The notes beneath the pieces are model-generated. The model had not been told where the DNA came from and did not search any database. It saw nothing but the letters and a program-made list of their open reading frames with translations. The translations under genes were made by a program, and so were the position numbers. A stretch of 64,000 bases of DNA from Lachnospiraceae bacterium (GTDB lineage Bacteria; Bacillota; Clostridia; Lachnospirales; Lachnospiraceae): NCBI GenBank assembly GCA_022768745.1, contig JALELK010000033.1, forward strand, positions 42,653 to 106,652, read 5' to 3'. This document shows positions 18,767 through 26,507 of this stretch, in pieces (the first letter of the stretch is position 1; the number at the start of each line of letters is the position of its first letter).

Positions 18767-20134
18767 CTATGGTCTCTCGTCCATAGGAATAAAGTCCTTG
18801 TGAGGACAGACAGTCATGTAGGCAGGACGCATAATCTTGCCGTTGTGACAAATTTCTTCCATACGGTGAGCACTCCAGCCTGCAATACGCGCGATGGCAA
18901 AAATAGGAGTGTAGAGTTCCATTGGAAGACCAAGCATGTCATAAACAAATCCACTGTAGAAATCCACGTTGGGGCTAACACCTTTGTAAATCTTACGCTT
19001 GTCTGCAATGACTTCAGGTGCTAAGCGTTCTACCAACGAGTAAAGAGCAAATTCTTCCTGACGACCTTTTTCTTCGGAAAGGGCCTCCACATAAGAGCGG
19101 AAGGTAACAGCTCTTGGATCGGAAAGGGAGTAAACGGCATGTCCCATACCATAAATAAGTCCGGCACGGTCAAAGGCTTCCTTGTTCAGAAGAGCAATCA
19201 GATAGTTTCTGACCTCTTCTTCGTTGGTCCAATCCTTAACATTTTTCTTTAAATCAGAAAACATCTTCATTACTTTGATGTTGGCACCACCGTGTTTCGG
19301 TCCCTTCAAAGAGCCGATAGCGGCAGCGATTGCTGAGTAAGTATCTGTTCCGGAAGAAGAAACCAAGTGTGTGGTAAAGGTGGAATTGTTACCACCACCG
19401 TGCTCCATATGAAGAATCAGAGCTACATCCAAAAGCTTTGCCTCCAAAGGAGTAAATTTGCTGTCATCCCTCAGACAATGAAGGATGTTCTCTGCGGTAG
19501 AGTACTCCTTTTTTGGTGGATGAATAATCAGACTTTCCTCATTGTAGTAGTGACGATAGGTCTGATAGCTGTATACGGACAAAAGCGGAAACATACTGAT
19601 TAACTGCAGACACTGACGCAACACGTTAGGCGCTGAAGTGTCATCCGGTCTCTCATCATAGGAATATAAGGTGAGAACACCTCTGGCCAATGCGTTCATC
19701 ATATCTTTGCTTGGCTTTTTCATAATGACATCCCGGACGAAGTTTTGCGGAAGAGAGCGATAGTGGCTCAACAGCTCACAAAATTCATCTAATTCCGTGC
19801 GTGTAGGCAATTTTCCGAACAGTAATAAATAGGTACACTCCTCAAAGCCAAAATGGGAATCCTTGGCTTGGTTCTTGATGATTTCCCGAACGTTGTATCC
19901 ACGGTAGAAAAGTTCACCATCGCAGGGAACGGATTTTCCGTCTACGATTTTTGTGGAATTGACTTCGGAAATTTCAGTGATTCCCACCAATACACCTTTA
20001 CCGTTTAGATCACGAAGTCCTCTTTTAACATCATACTCCGTGTATAAGTCCGGATTTATATATGAGGATTTCTTTGACATCTCAGATAGTTTAATCAACT
20101 GAGGCGTAATTTCGCTGAATGTATAATCTGCCAT
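18767..20134 (-). CDS. gltA: Citrate (Si)-synthase family protein
   Basis: 455 residues from ATG 20134, which follows GGAGG. Catalytic residues are visible: the first His in LHMEHGGGNNSTF, the second in GMGHAVYSLSDPRA, and the Asp in SPNVDFYSG, with the closing Arg in the GWSAHRMEE region. It condenses oxaloacetate and acetyl-CoA, feeding 2-oxoglutarate and glutamate synthesis in an anaerobe with a partial TCA cycle. The protein is the clostridial form with a roughly 50-residue N-terminal extension. It is divergent from pckA, which handles oxaloacetate in the opposite direction. Confidence 0.92.
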   Translation of the reverse strand: MADYTFSEITPQLIKLSEMSKKSSYINPDLYTEYDVKRGLRDLNGKGVLVGITEISEVNSTKIVDGKSVPCDGELFYRGYNVREIIKNQAKDSHFGFEECTYLLLFGKLPTRTELDEFCELLSHYRSLPQNFVRDVIMKKPSKDMMNALARGVLTLYSYDERPDDTSAPNVLRQCLQLISMFPLLSVYSYQTYRHYYNEESLIIHPPKKEYSTAENILHCLRDDSKFTPLEAKLLDVALILHMEHGGGNNSTFTTHLVSSSGTDTYSAIAAAIGSLKGPKHGGANIKVMKMFSDLKKNVKDWTNEEEVRNYLIALLNKEAFDRAGLIYGMGHAVYSLSDPRAVTFRSYVEALSEEKGRQEEFALYSLVERLAPEVIADKRKIYKGVSPNVDFYSGFVYDMLGLPMELYTPIFAIARIAGWSAHRMEEICHNGKIMRPAYMTVCPHKDFIPMDERP

Positions 20135-20170
20135 AGTTCTATTACCTCCTAGTTTCACATATATTATCCC

Positions 20171-20200
20171 ATTTTACCATTTTTTTGCCCTAAAAAGCAA
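20171..20200 (-). promoter_or_regulatory. Citrate synthase promoter (minus strand)
   Basis: On the minus strand, TTGCTT (20200-20195) and TAAAAT (20176-20171) are 18 bases apart, 36 bases before the start codon. Confidence 0.5.
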
Positions 20201-20292
20201 GAAAATAAAAAATAAGGAAGAGTGGTGAAAATATTACCAAAAGAAGATGGAAACTTATGTGGTTTTTTAGGAGAAATATTTTACAAAAATGA

Positions 20293-20322
20293 TTGACAAA
20301 AAAATAACAGATATACTATATT
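20293..20322 (+). promoter_or_regulatory. pckA promoter
   Basis: TTGACA (20293-20298) and TATATT (20317-20322) are 18 bases apart, about 50 bases upstream of the pckA start. Confidence 0.7.
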
Positions 20323-20369
20323 GTAGTTAGCAAAATTTGATTTTAAAAGCAAAGGAAGGGAAGAAAACT

Positions 20370-21973
20370 ATGGCAAAAATTGATTTGACAAAGTATGGAA
20401 TCAAAGATACTACAGAAGTAGTATACAATCCTTCATATGAAGAGTTGTACAAAGAGGAAATGGATCCTTCATTGGAGGGATATGAAAAAGGTCAGGAGAC
20501 AGAATTAGGGGCTGTCAATGTTATGACAGGTATCTACACAGGACGTTCTCCAAAAGACAAATATATTGTGGATGATGCAAACTCACATGACACCGTTTGG
20601 TGGACAAGCGATGAGTACAAAAATGATAACCATCCAATGTCTGAAGAAGTTTGGTCAAAGGTAAAAGAAATCGCAATCAACGAGTTGGCCGGAAAGAAGC
20701 TTTTCGTTGTTGATGCATTCTGTGGTGCAAACAAGGATACACGTATGGCAGTTCGTTTCATCGTGGAAGTTGCTTGGCAGGCACATTTCGTAGAGAATAT
20801 GTTCATCTTACCTACAGCAGAAGAACTTGAAAACTTTGAGCCTGACTTTATTGTTTACAATGCCTCAAAGGCAAAGGTAGAAAACTACAAGGAGTTGGGA
20901 TTAAACTCTGAGACATGTGTTGCATTTAATACAACTTCTAAAGAGCAGGTTATCATTAATACATGGTACGGCGGAGAGATGAAGAAGGGTATGTTCTCTA
21001 TGATGAACTACTATCTTCCACTTAAGGGAATTGCTTCTATGCACTGCTCAGCAAACACAGACTTAAACGGAGAGAACACAGCAGTATTCTTCGGTTTGTC
21101 AGGCACAGGTAAGACAACACTTTCTACTGATCCAAAGCGTCTTTTAATTGGTGATGATGAGCACGGTTGGGATGACAACGGTGTATTTAACTTTGAAGGT
21201 GGTTGCTACGCAAAGGTTATCAACCTTGATAAGGAATCAGAGCCGGACATCTACAATGCAATCAGAAGAGATGCATTGCTTGAGAACGTTACTGTTGATG
21301 CAAACGGCAAGATTGATTTTGGTGACAAGAGCGTTACAGAAAACACTCGTGTTTCTTATCCGATCGACCACAGTGACAATATTGTACGTCCTATCTCATC
21401 TGTCCGGCAGCAAAGGATGTTATCTTCCTTTCAGCAGATGCATTCGGAGTATTGCCTCCAGTATCTATTTTGACACCAGAGCAGACAAAGTATTACTTCC
21501 TTTCAGGATTTACAGCTAAGCTTGCAGGTACAGAACGTGGAATCACAGAGCCTACACCTACATTCTCAGCTTGCTTCGGACAGGCATTCCTTGAGTTGCA
21601 TCCTACAAAGTATGCAGAGGAATTAGTTAAGAAGATGGAGAAGAGCGGAGCAAAGGCTTACCTTGTTAACACCGGATGGAACGGAACAGGCAAGAGAATC
21701 TCAATCAAGGATACTCGTGGTATCATCGATGCAATTTTGGATGGTTCTATCGAGAAAGTTCCTACAAAGAAGATTCCTATGTTTGACTTCGAGGTTCCAA
21801 CAGAACTTCCTGGTGTAGACCCAGCAATCCTTGATCCTAGAGATACTTATGCTGATGCTTCTGAATGGGAGACAAAGGCAAAAGATTTGGCTGGACGTTT
21901 TGTTAAGAACTTCGTTAAATACGAAGGAAATGAGGCTGGAAAGGCACTTGTTGCTGCAGGTCCTCAGGCATAA
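20370..21973 (+). pseudogene. pckA: Phosphoenolpyruvate carboxykinase (ATP), interrupted by a 1-base deletion
   Basis: Two overlapping frames encode one ATP-type PEP carboxykinase of about 534 residues. Frame one ([10 protein letters not shown]..., start 20370, AAGGAAGGG upstream) carries the kinase-1a P-loop [13 protein letters not shown] and the metal-binding [10 protein letters not shown]. At about 21401 the text reads TCATCTGTCCGG where TCATCTGGTCCGG would keep frame: one G is missing. The C-terminal half ([10 protein letters not shown]..., GWNGTGKR) continues in the next frame to 21973. As written, translation stops at 21473 and loses about 180 residues of the active site. The promoter, terminator and codon bias are all intact, so a sequencing error or very recent mutation is likely. 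Confidence 0.88.
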
Positions 21974-21990
21974 AAACAAACACTTAAAAG

Positions 21991-22018
21991 GACACCCACT
22001 TGTTGGGTGTCTTTTTTT
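21991..22018 (+). terminator. pckA terminator
   Basis: GACACCCA (21991-21998) pairs with TGGGTGTC (22004-22011) around a 5-base loop, followed by TTTTTTT. Confidence 0.9.
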
Positions 22019-22039
22019 GTTGCTTTTTAAACGCTCTCA

Positions 22040-22509
22040 AATATTTGCCCCGTCTTGTCTCCTCTGGCTGGCTCTGCCTCGCCCATCCGGTGATGTAAAA
22101 AAGATTTCGTAAATTTTGTAGTTCCTGTGGTTCCATATCTTGTTTGTGTCCGAGCCGTAGCCCGACTTATGTCTAGGAGTGTCTTTTTCGGCAAACAGTA
22201 GCATCGTCTTTTAGCCTACGTAAGGGTGCATCCGTTCTCTGGAAATTGCCCTAGCCAGCCAAGCGTCGTATGAGTGTGGTCATACGCTTTGGCTGGCGTC
22301 GGTCAGTTCACTTATGCACCCTAACGTAGACGCAAAGCCGGCTGAAAAAGTTTGCCACCAAAAGACAACTCCAACGACATCTGTCGGGCGTCGGGCGGAC
22401 ATAAATAATAAAGGATATGGAACCATAGGAACACAAAATCAGAAATCTTTGTCCTGAACCGGATGGGCGAGGCAGAGCCAGCCAGAGGAGACAAGGCGGG
22501 GCAAATATT
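22040..22509 (+). repeat. 470-bp imperfect palindrome; candidate long-hairpin structured RNA or miniature inverted-repeat element
   Basis: The stretch 22040-22274 is complementary to 22275-22509 along its whole length. The outer 51 bases are complementary except one site (left arm starts AATATTTGCCCC; right arm ends GGGGCAAATATT). Further in, GGTTCCATATC/GATATGGAACC, GCCCGAC/GTCGGGC, GGCAAAC/GTTTGCC and AGGGTGCAT/ATGCACCCT pair, ending in a central hairpin with GCCAGCC/GGCTGGC. Single-base differences between the outer arms are G.U or U.G pairs in plus-strand RNA (22053/22496, 22127/22426, 22140/22413, 22146/22402). No protein frame of note and no transposase is present, and no clear target duplication flanks it. 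It lies between the pckA terminator and the 6S RNA promoter. Function unknown. Confidence 0.8.
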
Positions 22510-22533
22510 ACCAGAAATGTTTATAAATTATAC

Positions 22534-22562
22534 TGGTAATTTACATGTATATGGTATATAAT
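22534..22562 (+). promoter_or_regulatory. Promoter of the 6S-type RNA
   Basis: A perfect TATAAT lies at 22557-22562 with a weak -35 (TGGTAA, 22534-22539) 17 bases upstream. Predicted start is near 22569, where the RNA's closing stem region begins. Confidence 0.55.
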
Positions 22563-22568
22563 AACCTT

Positions 22569-22757
22569 AATGAAATAGCCTGGGATGTGCGATTCAACCT
22601 GTTGTTTTGAACCTACATTTACTTTAAACGGGATTCTTATATTGTCTGGTGGATGTCAGGCCTCCGTACGCAGTGGAAGGCAGAAGGCAGATTGCGGTTA
22701 CCCACCTAGCTTTGCTAGGAGTCAAAATATCAGGCCCGGCATTTTGGGTGATACATA
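22569..22757 (+). ncRNA. ssrS: 6S RNA (RNA polymerase-binding regulator)
   Basis: About 185 bases with the layout of Firmicute 6S RNA. A closing stem GCC(T)GGG (22578-22584) pairs with CCCGGC (22735-22740). A large central bubble has the 5' strand near TTGAACCTACATTT and the 3' strand GTTACCCACCTAGC, which contains the small hairpin CCTAGC/GCTAGG typical of the 3' side. A terminal hairpin contains GGCCTCC/GGAAGGC. It has its own TATAAT upstream and a strong terminator downstream. 6S mimics an open promoter and holds sigma-A polymerase in stationary phase. The assignment is from structure and remembered sequence style; a covariance search would settle it. Confidence 0.7.
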
Positions 22758-22785
22758 AGACAAAATTATGAGATACATAAGCGTA

Positions 22786-22818
22786 GGAAGTTGCTTACAG
22801 GCAACTTCCTTATTTATT
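22786..22818 (+). terminator. Intrinsic terminator downstream of the 6S RNA
   Basis: GGAAGTTGC (22786-22794) is perfectly complementary to GCAACTTCC (22801-22809), followed by TTATTTATT. A direct repeat GATACATAAG (22750-22759 and 22772-22781) lies between the 6S core and this hairpin. Confidence 0.8.
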
Positions 22819-22845
22819 GTTATTTCATTTAGGGAGAAGTTTTGA

Positions 22846-24264
22846 TTGAGCAGATATAAAATAAAAAAGCCGAAAAATAATGTGCTGATTCTTTTGATTG
22901 CGGTATGTGTAGTGCTTATTTTTCTTATTTTTTACATACAGGGAAAAACAGTAGATTTGCAGAGACTTCTGATGAGAAAGACCCAGTCCGATGAGACGAA
23001 AACAGAGCAGGTGAAGGAACCGGAACCGATGCCCTATACAGCAACACTGCGTATAGTAATTACAGCGGGGGATGGTGCGGTTTACCGGAATCAGGTTACT
23101 GTGTACGGAGATAAGGGGATGACCGTGTCTTCGGAGAACGGTGAGGAGACATTGGAGGCCAATGTGGATTATCCATTTTCAGAAGATAAAGTGGTGAGAT
23201 TGTCAGCACCGGAGGGAGGACAACTTTTCCTGAGGGATGATGCCAAGACAAACGGATACGAGGGTGTGCTGGAGCTTCAGCCTACCAAAAGCGGAGTGGC
23301 AGTGGTGAATGAGATTAACATGGAACACTATCTGAAACGGGTAGTGCCCAGTGAAATGCCCCATACCTATGGGAAGGAGGCTTTAAAGGCCCAGGCGGTC
23401 TGTGCCAGAACCTATGCCTATGCCCACAGCAATTCTTATGCTTATCCGGAATTGAAAGGCCAGATGGACGATACGGTTTCTTTTCAGGTGTATAACAACG
23501 GACAGGAAACTCAGGAGACCAATCAGGCGGTTGCAGAGACGGCAGGACAGATTTTGATGTGTGATAAAAAAGTTTTGGATGCCATGTATTATTCCACATC
23601 CTGTGGGTATACTCAGGATGGAAGTCTGTTTGGAGGCTCATTATCCAATGCGGTGTTTCCTTGTGAATATATTGGCACAGATGAGAAGAAAGTGGAATTT
23701 GATACCTATATCCGCAATTCGGATGACAATGCCTATGAGAGCAACGAGCGTTACTTCCGCTGGAAAGCCAACGTAAAGGAGACAGACATCACCTCTGCCA
23801 TCACTGCCATTCAAGGACTTCAGAAGGAAAAGGGAGCTGTGGTGTGTAACGCCAAGACAAAGAAAATTCTGGCGGATTCCAAAAAGATTCAAAAACGTAT
23901 GACAAAATTATGTAATATTGAAGTTCTTGAGAGAAACCCCGGTGGAGCGGTTACAAAAATCAAGTTGGATTTTGACGGAGAAAGTATATTGATAAATGAA
24001 CAATTGCATATTCGTCAGGTTCTTGGTAGTATAACAGGTAGTTTGACTTTGCAGGACGGAGAACTGATGACAGAGGTTTCCACTTTGCCCAGCGCGGCTT
24101 TTTCTGTGGAAAAGCAAGGGGATGGATTTCTTCTCTACGGCGGTGGATTCGGTCATGGCGTTGGAATGAGCCAGAATGGAGCAAAAGCCTTGGCCGGTAT
24201 GGGATATGCTTATGGGGATATTCTGAACTTTTTCTATAAAAAAACTGAAATTGTTACCATTTGA
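22846..24264 (+). CDS. SpoIID/LytB domain protein
   Basis: 472 residues with a TTG start, preceded by AGGGAG at 9 bases. One N-terminal membrane helix (VLILLIAVCVVLIFLIFYI) anchors an extracytoplasmic SpoIID domain: EHYLKRVVPSEMP, ALKAQAVCARTYA, YYSTSCGYT and the C-terminal GFGHGVGMSQNGAKA with the catalytic-type motif. SpoIID-type enzymes cut denuded glycan strands in engulfment, and LytB relatives enhance amidases. Whether this one acts in sporulation or vegetative wall turnover cannot be told from context. The yihY-like gene follows 15 bases later. Confidence 0.87.
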   Translation: MSRYKIKKPKNNVLILLIAVCVVLIFLIFYIQGKTVDLQRLLMRKTQSDETKTEQVKEPEPMPYTATLRIVITAGDGAVYRNQVTVYGDKGMTVSSENGEETLEANVDYPFSEDKVVRLSAPEGGQLFLRDDAKTNGYEGVLELQPTKSGVAVVNEINMEHYLKRVVPSEMPHTYGKEALKAQAVCARTYAYAHSNSYAYPELKGQMDDTVSFQVYNNGQETQETNQAVAETAGQILMCDKKVLDAMYYSTSCGYTQDGSLFGGSLSNAVFPCEYIGTDEKKVEFDTYIRNSDDNAYESNERYFRWKANVKETDITSAITAIQGLQKEKGAVVCNAKTKKILADSKKIQKRMTKLCNIEVLERNPGGAVTKIKLDFDGESILINEQLHIRQVLGSITGSLTLQDGELMTEVSTLPSAAFSVEKQGDGFLLYGGGFGHGVGMSQNGAKALAGMGYAYGDILNFFYKKTEIVTI

Positions 24265-24279
24265 GAGAAAGGGTAATTT

Positions 24280-25167
24280 ATGATTTGGATGATTGTTGGA
24301 TATGTGAAGACATATCTGGACAAATGTAAAAGAGATAACATAGGTGCCTTTGCGGCACAGGCGGCGTTTTTTATCATTATGTCGGCGATTCCGTTTTTGA
24401 TGGTGTTTATTTCGCTGATACGTTATACACCGGTGTCCAGGGATTATGTGATGGCACTGATGTATGATGCTATGCCCGGATACATTCAGCCCTTTCTTAG
24501 GATTATATTGACGGAGGTGTATTCCCGTTCTATCGGCGTCCTTTCTATTGCTGCGATTGCAGCACTTTGGGCAGCGGGAAAAGCTTTGCAGTATATGACT
24601 TCCGGTTTGAATGTTTTAAACGGAATTGAGGAGACGAGAAACTGGTTTGTGGTAAGATTCTGGTCTGTGGTGTACACAATCATTTTGATATTTTCCATTA
24701 TTATTGTTTTGACCTTGATGGTATTTAATGAGCACATACAGAGGTTGTTACAAAGCGCGTATGGTTTCAAGGGATTGCTTCTGGCACTGGTCAGTGTGAG
24801 ACCTTTGATTCGAGGCCTTTTAGTATTTGGTATCTTAACCGGGCTGTTTGTGTGGTTTTTTACAGTGCTACCCAATAAAAAGGTAAAAGCGGTTTCTCAG
24901 ATTCCCGGGGCGCTCATCTGTGCGGCAATCTGGTATGTTTTTTCCATTTTTCTTTCTTTATATGTAAAGATTTATGATAAGTTTTCAATTTACGGCAGTT
25001 TGTCCACTTTGGTGCTGATGATGTTTTGGCTGTATTCCTGTATGTACATTATGTTTATGTGTGCGGAGGCAAATGTGTTTTTTGGACAGGTGTTTGGTAA
25101 CTTTATGAACAAGAAAAAACAGGAAATTGCTGATAAGTGGAATCGCCGGAAAACAAAAAAATCTTGA
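24280..25167 (+). CDS. YihY/BrkB-family inner membrane protein
   Basis: 295 residues with six membrane helices and the family pattern: DNIGAFAAQAAFFIIMSAIPFLMVF near the N-terminus, AIAALWAAGKALQYM, and the conserved YGSLSTLVLMMFWLYSCMYIMFMCAEAN near the C-terminus. It is often mislabelled ribonuclease BN; the actual role is unknown, possibly transport or envelope maintenance. The start at 24280 follows GAGAAAGGG. The pheST promoter overlaps its end. Confidence 0.85.
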   Translation: MIWMIVGYVKTYLDKCKRDNIGAFAAQAAFFIIMSAIPFLMVFISLIRYTPVSRDYVMALMYDAMPGYIQPFLRIILTEVYSRSIGVLSIAAIAALWAAGKALQYMTSGLNVLNGIEETRNWFVVRFWSVVYTIILIFSIIIVLTLMVFNEHIQRLLQSAYGFKGLLLALVSVRPLIRGLLVFGILTGLFVWFFTVLPNKKVKAVSQIPGALICAAIWYVFSIFLSLYVKIYDKFSIYGSLSTLVLMMFWLYSCMYIMFMCAEANVFFGQVFGNFMNKKKQEIADKWNRRKTKKS

Positions 25168-25192
25168 TGTTTTTTTCACCCTGTGCTAGAAT
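25164..25192 (+). promoter_or_regulatory. Promoter of the T-box-pheS-pheT transcript
   Basis: TTGATG (25164-25169) and TAGAAT (25187-25192) are 17 bases apart and overlap the last codons of the upstream gene. Confidence 0.55.
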
Positions 25193-25198
25193 GTCATA

Positions 25199-25437
25199 AG
25201 TTAAAGGCATTGATTGCGTACAGTAGCAGGCGATACTATTTACAGAGAGGAACAATCGTTGGCTGGAAGTTGTTCTAAGGTTAGGTGGTTTGCAAATTTC
25301 CCGCAGGAGCTGCATGGCTGAAAGAAAGTAAGCTGTGACGGGTAGTGCACGTTAAGCATATGAGTGTCAGAAAAATCTGGAATCAGGGTGGTAACGCGGA
25401 GTAACTTCGTCCCTACGGGGATGGAGTTTTTTTATTT
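25199..25437 (+). promoter_or_regulatory. T-box riboswitch, probably phenylalanine-specific
   Basis: The conserved T-box AGGGTGGTAACGCGG lies at 25385-25399 and is followed by a terminator hairpin (ACTTCGTCCC / GGGGATGGAGT) with TTTTTTT at 25427-25433. Upstream is a long structured Stem I region. The triplet TTC at 25298-25300 (in AAATTTCCC) is the likely Phe specifier, chosen because the next genes encode phenylalanyl-tRNA synthetase; its position in the specifier loop was not modelled. Uncharged tRNA-Phe should favour antitermination. Confidence 0.9.
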
Positions 25438-25468
25438 TCCAGAGTTTAATATGAAGGAGATAACAAAT

Positions 25469-26488
25469 ATGAAAGACAAATTGCAGGAAATTACAAAAAG
25501 AGCAATGGAACAGATTGACGCGGCAGAAGAGATGAGCGCCCTTAATGATGTTCGAGTTGCAATTCTTGGTAAAAAGGGAGAACTTACGGCAGTATTAAAG
25601 TCTATGAAGGACGTGAAGCCGGAGGACAGACCTATGGTGGGACAGTTGGTGAACGAAACCAGAAGTAACATCGAGGAGCGTCTGAATGAGGCAAAGGCAA
25701 AATTAGAGCAGGTCGAGATGGAGCACAAGTTAAAAAATGAAGTGATTGACGTCACTTTGCCGGCGAAGAAGGCAAACATCGGCCACGCTCATCCCAATAC
25801 AAATGTGCTGGATGAAGTAGAGGACATTTTCGTGGGCATGGGATACGAAGTTGTGGAAGGACCTGAGGTGGAATATGATTATTACAACTTTGAGGCGTTG
25901 AATATTCCTGAAAATCATCCTGCCAAGGACGAACAGGATACTTTTTACATCAATAAGGACATCCTGCTTCGTACACAGACTTCACCGGTTCAGGTTCGTG
26001 TTATGGAAAAGGGAAAGCTTCCAATCCGTATGATTGCACCGGGAAGAGTGTTCCGTTCCGATGAGGTGGATGCAACCCACTCACCATCTTTCCACCAGAT
26101 TGAGGGAATGGTAATTGATAAAAATATTACCTTTGCAGACTTAAAGGGCACTTTGGTAGAGTTTGTAAAGAAGTTGTTCGGAGAAGATACAAAGGTTAAA
26201 TTCAGACCTCACCACTTCCCGTTTACAGAGCCGAGTGCAGAGGTGGATGTATCCTGCTTCAAGTGCGGCGGTAAGGGATGTCGTTTCTGCAAGGGCGAGG
26301 GATGGATTGAGATTCTGGGCTGTGGAATGGTACATCCTAAGGTTTTGAAGATGAGTGGAATTGATCCGGATGAATATCAGGGATTTGCTTTTGGTGTAGG
26401 TCTGGAGAGAATTACTCTTTTGAAGTACGAGATTGATGATATGAGGCTGTTGTACGAAAACGATGATCGTTTCTTGAAGCAGTTTTAA
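25469..26488 (+). CDS. pheS: Phenylalanine--tRNA ligase alpha subunit
   Basis: 339 residues from ATG 25469, 9 bases after AAGGAG. The open frame extends back into the T-box, but that part is not expected to be translated. Present are the N-terminal coiled coil, class II motif 2 ([16 protein letters not shown]), a Cys-rich insert ([14 protein letters not shown]) and motif 3 ([13 protein letters not shown]). It charges tRNA-Phe as an alpha2-beta2 enzyme with PheT. The Cys cluster looks zinc-binding. Confidence 0.97.
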   Translation: MKDKLQEITKRAMEQIDAAEEMSALNDVRVAILGKKGELTAVLKSMKDVKPEDRPMVGQLVNETRSNIEERLNEAKAKLEQVEMEHKLKNEVIDVTLPAKKANIGHAHPNTNVLDEVEDIFVGMGYEVVEGPEVEYDYYNFEALNIPENHPAKDEQDTFYINKDILLRTQTSPVQVRVMEKGKLPIRMIAPGRVFRSDEVDATHSPSFHQIEGMVIDKNITFADLKGTLVEFVKKLFGEDTKVKFRPHHFPFTEPSAEVDVSCFKCGGKGCRFCKGEGWIEILGCGMVHPKVLKMSGIDPDEYQGFAFGVGLERITLLKYEIDDMRLLYENDDRFLKQF

Positions 26489-26507
26489 TTGGTAGGAGGA
26501 TATTAGG

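Noticed and set aside
22040..22509. Complete insertion sequence
   Set aside because: There is no transposase frame and no convincing target duplication; only the palindrome is present, so only a non-autonomous element remains possible.
22573..22757. SRP RNA or tmRNA instead of 6S RNA
   Set aside because: The SRP tetraloop/GGAAGG Alu-type signature and a tRNA-like CCA end are missing, while the central bubble with a small 3'-side hairpin fits 6S.
25364..25468. Longer PheS N-terminus starting at 25364
   Set aside because: The extra 35 codons cover the T-box and terminator; the ATG at 25469 has a proper site and gives the normal 339-residue length.
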